Below are positions 1-7,071 of a DNA stretch of 64,000 nt, one piece after another. The notes beneath the pieces are model-generated. The model was given only the letters and a program-made list of their open reading frames with translations, was not told the origin of the DNA and ran no database searches. Both the position numbers and the translations under genes were made by a program. The stretch covers positions 744,001 through 808,000 of the forward strand of contig NZ_JAPNJW010000002.1 in NCBI RefSeq assembly GCF_026626745.1. Reading direction: 5' to 3'. Positions within the stretch are counted from its first letter, which is position 1. Each line of letters starts with the position of its first letter. This DNA is from Nannocystis sp. RBIL2 (GTDB lineage Bacteria; Myxococcota_A; Polyangia; Nannocystales; Nannocystaceae).

Positions 1-40
1 CGGCGACCAACAGCGCGAGGGAGAGTGCCCGAATCTGCAT
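1..40 (-). CDS. N-terminus of a secreted protein (partial, runs off window)
   Basis: Reading the minus strand from an ATG at 40 gives Met-Gln-Ile-Arg-Ala-Leu-Ser-Leu-Ala-Leu-Leu-Val-Ala, a typical signal-peptide start, before the window ends. An AAAGG ribosome-binding site lies about eight bases upstream. Only 13 codons are visible, so the product is unknown. It is divergent from the His-Gly-Ser peptide operon. A GC-rich hairpin (two 8-base arms around one G) lies at 65-81 between them. Confidence 0.45.
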   Translation of the reverse strand, partial: MQIRALSLALLVA

Positions 41-208
41 GCGAAGAACCTTTCTGGGACGCTACGGGCGGGGCCCGCCCGGTGTCAAGTTGTCGGCAAT
101 GCCGCTTCTGGAGCCGTTCGGCTGGTGCTACCGCCGCTTCGCACCGGCCCCGCGCGAGCTCACTGGTTCGTGCTGCGAAGCGCGCGGAGGTTCGGTTATG
201 GTGCAGCC

Positions 209-472
209 ATGGCCGCCCCTGATCCTGACGAGCTCGTCTCATTTCGCAAGAAGGCCAGCGCCGTGCTTGGGCCCGAGCATCGTGAGATCTCGGACAAGGC
301 GCTCGAATACGCCGAGACGGGCGTGCCGAGCGGCGACCTCGTCGCCGCAGCCACCTTCGCGCCCGGCGATCCGGGTCACGCGTCGCACGGCTCGCACGGC
401 TCGCACGGCTCGCACGGCTCGCACGGCTCACACGGCTCGCATGGATCCCACGGCTCCCACGGCTCCTGGTGA
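209..472 (+). CDS. His-Gly-Ser repeat peptide, candidate RiPP precursor
   Basis: An 87-residue protein. Residues 1-56 form an ordinary, charged, leader-like segment. Residues 57-86 are one His-Ala-Ser followed by nine His-Gly-Ser triplets, and the last residue is Trp. Repeated His-x-Ser is the hallmark of HxsA-type substrates of radical SAM maturases (known family); here the next gene is a radical SAM enzyme whose ATG lies inside the repeat. The start was chosen because this frame has normal protein composition and the competing frame does not. The GGAGG at 186-190 is rather distant (18 bases). No HxsB/HxsD homologue was recognised, so this would be a variant of the His-Xaa-Ser system. Function is inferred from context. 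Confidence 0.72.
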   Translation: MAAPDPDELVSFRKKASAVLGPEHREISDKALEYAETGVPSGDLVAAATFAPGDPGHASHGSHGSHGSHGSHGSHGSHGSHGSHGSW

Positions 473-1493
473 ACGCCTGCCCGCCGGCGGCGCGATCGAG
501 GCGCGGATCGCCGGCAAGGCGCCGCGGGTGCATATCCTGACCGGCGCGGTGTGCAACAACAATTGCATCTTTTGCATGGAGGAGGACCGCGACGGCCGCT
601 ACGTCGTCAACTCCGCCACCACGGACGAGACGGTGCGCTGGATCCTCGGCCAGCACGACGCCTTCGAAGAAGTGTGCTTCACCTCCGGCGAGCCGACCAC
701 CAACCAGCGGCTGCCCGTCTGGGTGAAGATGGCCAAAGAGGCAGGTGCCCGCCAGATCAGCATGATGACCAACGGTCGCGCACTCAGCTATGACCGCTAC
801 GCGCGCCTCCTGCTGTCCGCCGGGCTCAACAAGGTCTACGTCAGCATCCACGGCCACACCGCCAAGCTGCACGACGGCCTCACCCGCACGCCCGGCAGCT
901 TCGAGCAGACCGTCGGCGGCATCGCCACCATCGCCCGTTACAAGCGCCTCGGCGTCGCGCTGCACACCAGCACTGTCGTCACCAAGCGCAACCTGCCCCA
1001 CCTCCACGACATCTACGCGTTCCTGCGCGAGCGCGGCGTCGACCAGGTCGTCTTCAACGTCATGCAGGCGAACGGCCGGGCCAACACTTTCTTCGACCAG
1101 CTGTTCCCGACCTACACCGAGATCGCCACGGCCGCCGAGGCTTTCCTGCACCAGGCGTCCGCGCGCGAGCGGCAGGCTCAGGCGTTCTTCGTCGACATCC
1201 CGCTCTGCACCACCACCCGGCTGCCCGACCACAACCGCGGCTACGTCGAGGACTACGTCCACTTCGAGCCGCCGGTGGCCGTGCACACCGACCTCATCCC
1301 TGCCGAGCGCCTGGCCGAGCGCCGCTCCGGCCCCGACGGCGGCCTCGTCGCCGTGCGCCGCGCCGACCTCGACGACAGCGCCCGCCACAAGCGGCCCGAG
1401 TGCGCCGGCTGCCGCTACGATCGCGTGTGCGAGGGCGTGTGGGGCAACTACCTCCGCCGCTACGGCTGGGACGAGTTCGTCCCGGTGCCCTGA
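441..1493 (+). CDS. Radical SAM maturase paired with the His-Gly-Ser peptide
   Basis: A 350-aa radical SAM protein. The cluster motif CxxxCxxC is at Cys38, Cys42 and Cys45 (V-C-NNN-C-IF-C), followed by a GGEP-like segment (SGEPTTN) and a TNG strand. Near the C-terminus a Pro-Leu-Cys and a CxxC-x5-C (CAGCRYDRVC) suggest an auxiliary Fe-S site. The ATG at 441 is read in another frame within the His-Gly-Ser repeats, so the two genes overlap by 32 bases and are probably translationally coupled. A longer in-frame extension back to 39 exists but has an unnatural Arg/Thr-rich composition. Likely role: radical modification of the repeat peptide (inferred). Confidence 0.85.
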   Translation: MDPTAPTAPGERLPAGGAIEARIAGKAPRVHILTGAVCNNNCIFCMEEDRDGRYVVNSATTDETVRWILGQHDAFEEVCFTSGEPTTNQRLPVWVKMAKEAGARQISMMTNGRALSYDRYARLLLSAGLNKVYVSIHGHTAKLHDGLTRTPGSFEQTVGGIATIARYKRLGVALHTSTVVTKRNLPHLHDIYAFLRERGVDQVVFNVMQANGRANTFFDQLFPTYTEIATAAEAFLHQASARERQAQAFFVDIPLCTTTRLPDHNRGYVEDYVHFEPPVAVHTDLIPAERLAERRSGPDGGLVAVRRADLDDSARHKRPECAGCRYDRVCEGVWGNYLRRYGWDEFVPVP

Positions 1494-1521
1494 CGAGCGC
1501 TCGCCGCCCTGAAGGCCGCGC

Positions 1522-2403
1522 ATGCTCCTCGACGTCGCCACCGCGCCGCTGCCCGAGCCGGCGGGTCCCGACGCCGAGGCCGCCCTGCTCCGCCCCTTCC
1601 TCGGCGCCTATCGCCGGCGCTTCGGCGTCGCCCCCGCGCTCGCCCGCGACGACCACGGCCTCCTGCTCCGCTTCCCCGCCCACGACGTCCCCGCCCACGC
1701 GGCCGTCGTCGGCCGCGTCGACGTCCTCGGCGGCCACCCGGCCGTGCGCGCCTACCTGCAGCGCCTCGGCTTCACCTGGGACGCCCGCGGCGTCATCGAC
1801 GGCGCCCCCGCGCCGGCCAGCCTGATAGCGCGGGCGCCCATGCTCGGTCCGCGGCCGCGCTATTATCAAGCTGCCTCTTCGGCCATGAACAAACGGACAT
1901 GGCTCGAAGGCAACCTCCGCGGCGAGCTCCCGCTCGCCCTCGGCACCGCCGCCTACTACACCGCGCTGGCCCTCGCGTCTCGCCTGCGCCTGCCCGAACC
2001 CCGGCGCGTGCGGGCCGGTCGCGACTACCACTTCTTCGGCGTGCAGCACGACCTGAGCAAGCACCTGCTGCTCACGCATCGGGTCCCGCGCCCGCTCCTG
2101 CTCGACCTCGGCCGCGCGCTCGCGGACGGCCTGCGCCGCTGGCACCGCGGCCCGCTGGTGTCGGCCCCGCTGGTCCGCTTCTACGAGAACGACCTGCTCG
2201 CCTACTGCCAGCAGATCTGGCGCGACCTCGCCGACCCGTCGCAATTCGCCCCGACCTGCCTCCTGCCCGCGAACCTCGATCAGCTGTGGCGCGCCGTCGA
2301 CGACCGCCTCCGCGAGTCCGCCGCCGGCCCGCACACCTGGCTGTGGAACGACGCCGACACCTGCCCGACGTTCCGCATCACTCGCCCCGCGCGCGCCACG
2401 TGA
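1522..2403 (+). CDS. Uncharacterised protein, third gene of the His-Gly-Ser operon
   Basis: A 293-aa soluble protein with no signal peptide or membrane segment and no family I recognise. It has two parts: an N-terminal region up to about residue 100 with an xPRPRYYQA transition, and a C-terminal region rich in Trp and aromatic residues with an HD-containing segment (FFGVQHDLSKHLL) and a WLWNDADTCP segment near the end. It starts 28 bases after the radical SAM gene with a GAAGG upstream, so it is probably co-transcribed. Position suggests a substrate-binding partner, transferase or peptidase for the peptide system; this is only contextual. Confidence 0.7.
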   Translation: MLLDVATAPLPEPAGPDAEAALLRPFLGAYRRRFGVAPALARDDHGLLLRFPAHDVPAHAAVVGRVDVLGGHPAVRAYLQRLGFTWDARGVIDGAPAPASLIARAPMLGPRPRYYQAASSAMNKRTWLEGNLRGELPLALGTAAYYTALALASRLRLPEPRRVRAGRDYHFFGVQHDLSKHLLLTHRVPRPLLLDLGRALADGLRRWHRGPLVSAPLVRFYENDLLAYCQQIWRDLADPSQFAPTCLLPANLDQLWRAVDDRLRESAAGPHTWLWNDADTCPTFRITRPARAT

Positions 2404-2416
2404 GCGCGGCGCGGCA

Positions 2417-2477
2417 CCTGTCCCCGAGAACAGAAGGCAGACGACGCGACGGCCGCCTACCTGTCCCGAAGTGCACC
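2417..2477. repeat. 14-bp CMTG units at the end of the peptide operon
   Basis: CCTG at 2417 is followed 14 bases later by CAGA, and a second CCTG-TCC unit starts at 2460. Together they occupy the intergenic space between the convergent peptide operon and the beta-lactamase gene. The second unit is one base out of the 14-bp register. They belong to the dispersed family described in the findings. Confidence 0.45.
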
Positions 2478-2503
2478 TCGATTCGGCTGCACCCCCGCAG
2501 CCT

Positions 2504-3442
2504 TCAGCGCCCCGCCTCCGCCGGCAACGCCCCGTAGTGGATCAGCAGCGCCCGCGCCAGCTCGGCGCGCACGGGCATCAGCCGCTCCACCTCGGCCTCC
2601 GGTGCCCGCAGCATCAGCGCGTACGCCCACGTGGTGCCGCGGCGTTCGGTCAGACCGACCAGCCAGCCCACAGCGCGTCCTTCGTGTGCAGTGAGCCCCG
2701 TCTTGCCTCGCCAGGACCACCCGGGTGCCTGCGCTCGCGTCAGCATGTGCTCGACCAACGCCATGTGTTCGCGCGCCACCGGCAGCGCGCGGCGGTGCAG
2801 CCGGCTCATGAACTCGACCTGCTCGCGCGGCGAGATCCGCAGCGCCCCCTGCAGCCAGAAGCGGTCGATGCCGCCGCCGATGTCCGCGTTGCCGTAGGCG
2901 AACGCGACCAGCGACGCACGCATCGCCTCCGCCCCGATCCTGCGGGCGACCTCCTGAAAGAACCACACGGTCGAGTCGCGCAGCGCCGATCCCAGATCGT
3001 GATCGCGGTCCCACTCGGGCGAGCCTCCGCGCTCGACGCCGTCCCACTTCAGCGTCGCGTCGGCGCCTGCCAGCACCCCGCGCTCGAGGCCGATGAGCGC
3101 GTTCGGGATCTTGAACGTCGACGCCGGCAGCTCGCCGACCCCCGCGAGCGCCGCGTCGGTCACGATCTGCTCGCCCGTCGTCAGCGAGCGCAGGACGAAC
3201 ACCCCCTCGACCTGCGCCGCCGCGAACAGCGGCTGCGCCGAACCGTCAACGCGCTCCACGACCGGAAGCGCCGGGCTGCTCGGCGCTTCCGCGATCGGCG
3301 GTGCGACCGCGGGCGTGGGCCTCGCACAGGCGAAGAGCAGGAGCGGAACGATCGAGAGCCAGGCGCGCACACCCACCCGACGCGCGAACCCGGCCGCGCA
3401 TTCCCGAGCCCGCGCCGCGGGCACACCCTCGCTCCAGGCCAT
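2504..3442 (-). CDS. Class D (OXA-type) beta-lactamase lipoprotein
   Basis: A 312-aa protein with the full class D signature set: the Ser-Thr-Phe-Lys active-site tetrad at 108-111, Ser-Thr-Val at 157-159, Tyr-Gly-Asn at 183-185, WLQG at 196-199 and Lys-Thr-Gly at 247-249. These enzymes hydrolyse beta-lactams through a carboxylated lysine in the periplasm. A lipobox ending at Cys39 (LLLFAC) predicts a lipoprotein. The annotated ATG gives a long N-region; GTG codons about 17 residues before the Cys would give a more usual signal peptide. It is a single gene divergent from the PHA-system gene. It looks like a native chromosomal enzyme, since composition matches its neighbours and no mobile element is nearby. 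Confidence 0.9.
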   Translation of the reverse strand: MAWSEGVPAARARECAAGFARRVGVRAWLSIVPLLLFACARPTPAVAPPIAEAPSSPALPVVERVDGSAQPLFAAAQVEGVFVLRSLTTGEQIVTDAALAGVGELPASTFKIPNALIGLERGVLAGADATLKWDGVERGGSPEWDRDHDLGSALRDSTVWFFQEVARRIGAEAMRASLVAFAYGNADIGGGIDRFWLQGALRISPREQVEFMSRLHRRALPVAREHMALVEHMLTRAQAPGWSWRGKTGLTAHEGRAVGWLVGLTERRGTTWAYALMLRAPEAEVERLMPVRAELARALLIHYGALPAEAGR

Positions 3443-3599
3443 AGACGACGAGCATCACCATCGCGTCCACGCTCGCAACGCGGTGGCACGCGTCGCTACG
3501 CTACGCATCTGTCTCTTCGGACATCTGCATCACCGCCGTGGCCTGGACAGGCTGTGGCGCTCCGTTCATCTTGCTCTGTGGTCCGGAGGTAGAGTCATC

Positions 3600-3890
3600 A
3601 TGGCCCAGATCGACATCCGTCGCGCGAACCCGCTCGGCAAGGCCACGGCGCGCGAGCGCACCGAGGCGCTCGCCAGGCGCCTCGAAGCCAAGTTCGACAT
3701 CCGCTGGCAGTGGAAGGGCGACGACCTCGCGTTCAACGCCCCTCAGGGCCCTGCCCGAGGCACCACCGGCACGATCAGCATCGAAGAGTCGCACGTGCGC
3801 GTCCAGGTCGCCCTGCCGTTGCTGCTGCGCGCGTTCAAGGGCCGCGTCGAGGACCGCGTCAAGGACGAGCTCGACAAGCTCGTCGGCTGA
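3600..3890 (+). CDS. Polyhydroxyalkanoic acid system family protein
   Basis: A 96-aa protein resembling the PHA-system family (TIGR02610 type). It starts MAQIDIRRANPLGKATARERTE, followed by an LE-rich helix, a WKGDDLAFNAP strand, a G-x-I-x-I strand, and a VALPLLLRAFKGRVEDRV amphipathic end. Family members are found near PHA synthesis genes but have no settled function. No PHA synthase is in this window. The start is supported by GGAGGT about 13 bases upstream. It is transcribed alone and converges on threonine synthase. Confidence 0.8.
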   Translation: MAQIDIRRANPLGKATARERTEALARRLEAKFDIRWQWKGDDLAFNAPQGPARGTTGTISIEESHVRVQVALPLLLRAFKGRVEDRVKDELDKLVG

Positions 3891-3900
3891 GCGAGAGGGG

Positions 3901-4156
3901 CATGTCCCGAAAGACATCCGAGCGCCGCCGCAGTCATCGCGTGTTCCAGACACCATTGCCGACACCGCCGAGTCATTCGCGCCGACGGGAACATGCAGAC
4001 ACGGCGCGCTCGGCCCCGTAGGCGCGAGCTGGCGTTCGCCTCAAATCAGGCGTAGAAGTGCGATCGCCTCGGCCAGGCCTCGCCGAGCCAGGCACTGGCG
4101 TCTGTCTGAAAAGACACTGTCTGAAAAGTCAGCAAGTTCAGGCAGAAACGACTCAC
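3901..4156. repeat. Intergenic 14-bp units between PHA gene and thrC
   Basis: CATG at 3901 and CATC at 3915 frame one TCC-N4-AGA spacer directly after the PHA-system stop. A second patch runs in exact 14-bp register at 4101 (TCTG), 4115 (CACT), 4129 (TCAG) and 4143 (CAGA), with a nearly repeated TGTCTGAAAAG core. The rest of the 270-bp convergent spacer shows no gene. Confidence 0.55.
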
Positions 4157-4164
4157 AGTCGCCG

Positions 4165-5523
4165 CTACCCCGCGCGCGCGTCGAGCACCCGGTGCAGGGC
4201 CGCCACCACTTCTTCGGGCTCGCTGCCCATCGGCACCGGCTGATTCGCGTACGTGCTGGGGAACTCGAGCTTGCCCTCGTGGTAGCGGGCCTTGAACTCG
4301 GTGAACTTGAGCCCGTGCGCGGTCGAGATCACGATCACCCGCTCGCGCCGACCGATCACCCCGCGCTTCGCCAATTTCAGCAAGCACGCCAGCGCCACGC
4401 CCGTGTGCGGGCAGTTGAACATCCCCGATCGATCGGCGAGCGCGGACGCGTCGGCGAGCTCGGCCTCGCTGGCCTCCTCGACCAGCCCTTCGCAACGCTG
4501 CAGCGCGCGCACGGCCTTCGGCAGCGACACCGGCGCCCCGATCTGGATCGCCGACGCCAGCGTCGTGCGGGCCTGCTGCGGCGCATAATCCTCCTCCCGC
4601 AGCGGCCGGCCCTCCGCCTGCGCGCGCGCGAACGCCAGGTACAGCGGGTCCGCGTGTTGCGCCTGGCAGCACACGATCCGCGGCAGCCGGGCGATCACCC
4701 CGAGGTCGAGCATCATCTCGAACCCCTTGGCCAGCGCCGACACGTTGCCGAGGTTGCCGCCGGGGATCAGCACCCAGTCCGGCACCTGCCAGTCGAACTG
4801 CTGCACGATCTCGAGCGCAACCGTCTTCTGGCCCTCGACGCGCAGCGAGTTCATCGAGTTGGCGAGGTAGATGCTCGGGTCCTCGGTGAGGCGCTGGACC
4901 ACGCGCATGCAGCCGTCGAAGTCGGTGTCGAGGCTGCACACGATCGCCCCGTTGGCGACCGGCTGGATCAGCTGGGCCGCGCTGATCTTGCCGGCCGGCA
5001 GCAGCACGACCACCGGGATCCCCGCCGCCGCCCCGTAGGCCGCCAGCGCCGCCGAAGTGTCTCCCGTCGACGCGCACGCCACCGCGCGGATCGGCCGGCC
5101 CTCGGCGATCGCCTGCTTCACCGCCGACACCAGCACCGTCATGCCCAGGTCCTTGAACGAGCCGGTGTGACTGATCCCGCACTGCTTCACCCATAAGTCA
5201 TCGAGCCCGATCGACTTGCCGAAGCGCTCGGCCCACAGCAGGTTCGAGTTGCCTTCGAACAGCGACACCACGTTGCCCGGCTCGATCTGCGGCAGCACCC
5301 ACTCGAGCTTCGACCACACCCCGCTGCCGAACGGCCACTGCGTCCGCCCGTAGCGCTCGTCGAACAGCCGCATCCACGCCGCCGGCGAGCGCGAGCGCAG
5401 CGCCGCGTGGTCATGCTGCACCTCGAGCAGGCCGTGGCACTGCGGGCAGCGATAGATCACCTCGGTGAGCCCGAATCGGCCGGGACACCCGCGAAAGCAC
5501 TGGAACCAGGCGGCGTAAGTCAC
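4165..5523 (-). CDS. thrC: Threonine synthase
   Basis: A 452-aa PLP enzyme converting O-phosphohomoserine to threonine in the cytoplasm. An N-terminal zinc-ribbon (Cys9, Cys13, Cys26, Cys29) precedes the fold type II PLP domain, where GSFKDLGM places the PLP lysine at Lys124. The glycine loop follows as GGNLGN, and ACASTGDTSAALAAY is typical of the family. The GTG at 5523 was chosen because it starts just before the zinc-ribbon; the upstream frame is Arg-rich and unlike the family. It is monocistronic as far as can be seen. Confusable only with other threonine-synthase-like PLP enzymes. Confidence 0.9.
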   Translation of the reverse strand: MTYAAWFQCFRGCPGRFGLTEVIYRCPQCHGLLEVQHDHAALRSRSPAAWMRLFDERYGRTQWPFGSGVWSKLEWVLPQIEPGNVVSLFEGNSNLLWAERFGKSIGLDDLWVKQCGISHTGSFKDLGMTVLVSAVKQAIAEGRPIRAVACASTGDTSAALAAYGAAAGIPVVVLLPAGKISAAQLIQPVANGAIVCSLDTDFDGCMRVVQRLTEDPSIYLANSMNSLRVEGQKTVALEIVQQFDWQVPDWVLIPGGNLGNVSALAKGFEMMLDLGVIARLPRIVCCQAQHADPLYLAFARAQAEGRPLREEDYAPQQARTTLASAIQIGAPVSLPKAVRALQRCEGLVEEASEAELADASALADRSGMFNCPHTGVALACLLKLAKRGVIGRRERVIVISTAHGLKFTEFKARYHEGKLEFPSTYANQPVPMGSEPEEVVAALHRVLDARAG

Positions 5524-6006
5524 GCCTGCAGGATGCCACAACTCCGCTCGGCGGGCCGCGCCGGGATTGCGCGCCGCCGAGTCCGGTTCCGCCGCGCACG
5601 CCAGGGTGCATGAACCCGTGCGGGTCGCTCGACCGGCGCGACGATCGCCGCGGCGACGCATCAAGGGATGCGCGCGGGACTCACTCGAACAAGTCGGCCA
5701 GCTCGTGCTGCCTGATCACCACCCAGCGCGAGCCGGCCGATGACCGCAGGAACGCATCGCCGTCGCTGACGACACGTCGCCCTGGCGCCGGGACCCGTCC
5801 GCGTGGTCCACGGCCGAAGCGACCCTGGACGGCGCAGCGACGCGAGGGTCGTCGGACCGGACTTCACGACCGCAGGAAACTCCTCGCCGTCTCCGCCGGG
5901 CGTCCTGGCCCGGGCCGCGCGCTCTCCGGCGAAATCGGCGCGAGGTGATCGCCGAACTGCCCGCTCCTCGCCTACGCTGCGACGTCGGCGATTATGGCTT
6001 TTGAAG
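5524..6006. other. Intergenic stretch with a possible gene remnant
   Basis: No intact gene is visible between thrC and the CATG array. On the minus strand, codons ending at a TGA at 5681-5683 spell VVSDGDAFLRSSAGSRW followed by VVIRQHELADLFE. This has normal protein composition but is open for only about 60 codons and has no convincing start. It may be the 3' end of a decayed gene. Confidence 0.3.
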
Positions 6007-6178
6007 CATGTCCTTCTCGACATGCCGCAACACTCATGCCCTCTTCGCCATGTACTTCGGAGCATGCGTCATCAGCCATGTCTTATCCACCATGTTATTA
6101 TGAGCATGTGCTACGAAGCATGTGCTCATGGACATGCCTTTCACACCATGTTCGATCAAACATGGTCGTACGCACATG
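6007..6178. repeat. Phased CATG array, 13 copies at exactly 14-bp pitch
   Basis: CATG occurs at 6007, 6021, 6035, 6049, 6063, 6077, 6091, 6105, 6119, 6133, 6147, 6161 and 6175, every step exactly 14 bp. The ten bases between copies differ from unit to unit and are more AT-rich than the surrounding DNA. One extra off-register CATG is at 6127. The array is non-coding (14 is not a multiple of 3) and lies just downstream of the minus-strand ybjQ-like gene. It is the longest member of the 14-bp family. Confidence 0.95.
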
Positions 6179-6203
6179 CCCCGAGGGCCAGACTCACCCG
6201 CGC

Positions 6204-6587
6204 TCACTCTTCGGGCGCGAGGATGACCGCCGTCCCGTAGGCCAGGATCTCGGCCGCGCCGGCCATCACCGTCGACGTCGTCAGGCGCATGGCGATGATC
6301 GCGTTCGCGCCGAGCGCCAGAGCCTCCGCGCGCATGCGGTCGAGCGCCTGCTCGCGGCTCTGCGACAGCATCGCCGTGTACTGCGTCACCTCCCCGCCGA
6401 CGATGTTGCGCAGCCCGGCCAGGAAGTCCTGCCCGAGGTTGCGGGTGCGGACCGTGTTGCCGCGCACCAGCCCGAGCACGCGGACGACGCGGAACCCCGT
6501 GACTGTCTCGGTGGTGGTCACGAGCATCTCGCCGGCCCGGCGGTGCGCGAGGTCGGCGGCGTGGAGGACTGCGGGGGTGCTGGTCAT
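6204..6587 (-). CDS. YbjQ/UPF0145 family heavy-metal-binding-like protein
   Basis: A 127-aa cytoplasmic protein of the YbjQ (DUF74) family. Visible features are a TTTETVTGFRVVRVLG strand pair, VRTRNLGQDF, a GGEVTQYT segment, a long helix SREQALDRMRAEALALGANAII and the closing AYGTAVIL strand. Family members form pentamers; their role is unsettled despite the heavy-metal label. The ATG overlaps the stop of the upstream membrane-protein gene as ATGA, so the two are translationally coupled. Confidence 0.88.
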   Translation of the reverse strand: MTSTPAVLHAADLAHRRAGEMLVTTTETVTGFRVVRVLGLVRGNTVRTRNLGQDFLAGLRNIVGGEVTQYTAMLSQSREQALDRMRAEALALGANAIIAMRLTTSTVMAGAAEILAYGTAVILAPEE

Positions 6588-6979
6588 CGCTGAATGTCCT
6601 TGTAGGGGTCCTGGCGGTGGTTCACGCGGATCCACGAGTACACGAGCAGGCCGAGGCCGACCACGACCATTCCCGGCCCCAGCGCCGGCGCGGCGACCCA
6701 CGTCAGCCAGCCGAGCGCCACCAGCAGCCCGCCGAGCCCGCGTTCCAGCAGCACCCGCGGCGATCGCTCGGCGCGCGCGATGCGGTGATCCGCCTCGACC
6801 CGCGCCAGCCAGCCGCCGCCCAGCGTCGCCTGCTGCGTCCGCGCCGTGATCGCCGCTCGCAGCTCCGGGTCATGCTGCGCGTACAGCTCGAGCTCCTCGG
6901 CCTCGGCCTCGCCGAGCTCGCCGCGCGTGATCCGGTCGAGCAGCTCGGAAACCCTTCGCGCCTCGGGATCGTCGGCCAT
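6584..6979 (-). CDS. Small membrane protein upstream of ybjQ-like gene
   Basis: A 131-aa protein. The first 75 residues are charged and helical (ELLDRITRGELGEAEAEELE) and resemble the cytoplasmic tails of anti-sigma-factor-like or zinc-finger-less regulators. They are followed by two hydrophobic segments (about 82-96 and 100-117) and a short basic tail. No family recognised. It shares an ATGA junction with the ybjQ-like gene and probably forms a two-gene operon. Confidence 0.75.
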   Translation of the reverse strand: MADDPEARRVSELLDRITRGELGEAEAEELELYAQHDPELRAAITARTQQATLGGGWLARVEADHRIARAERSPRVLLERGLGGLLVALGWLTWVAAPALGPGMVVVGLGLLVYSWIRVNHRQDPYKDIQR

Positions 6980-7071
6980 GATCAGCCCATCCTATCAGCC
7001 CAGAGCGACTCGGCCTCGGTCGTCCGCTTCGGATAGCGAGCCGCGCCGGCGCCCGGCGATCGCCGGGCGCA

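Noticed and set aside
39..440. N-terminal extension of the left radical SAM protein
   Set aside because: The extended part is Arg/Thr/Pro-rich with TART repeats, the wrong-frame reading of the His-Gly-Ser repeats. ATG 441 gives a normal distance to the cluster motif.
5661..6065. A 134-codon minus-strand open frame overlapping the CATG array
   Set aside because: Its start region is the array itself and the composition is Arg-rich. Only a different frame ending at 5681 looks protein-like, and that is too short to call.
6007..6178. CRISPR array
   Set aside because: The repeated part is only 4 bp and spacers are 10 bp. No cas genes are present, and the geometry does not fit any CRISPR type.
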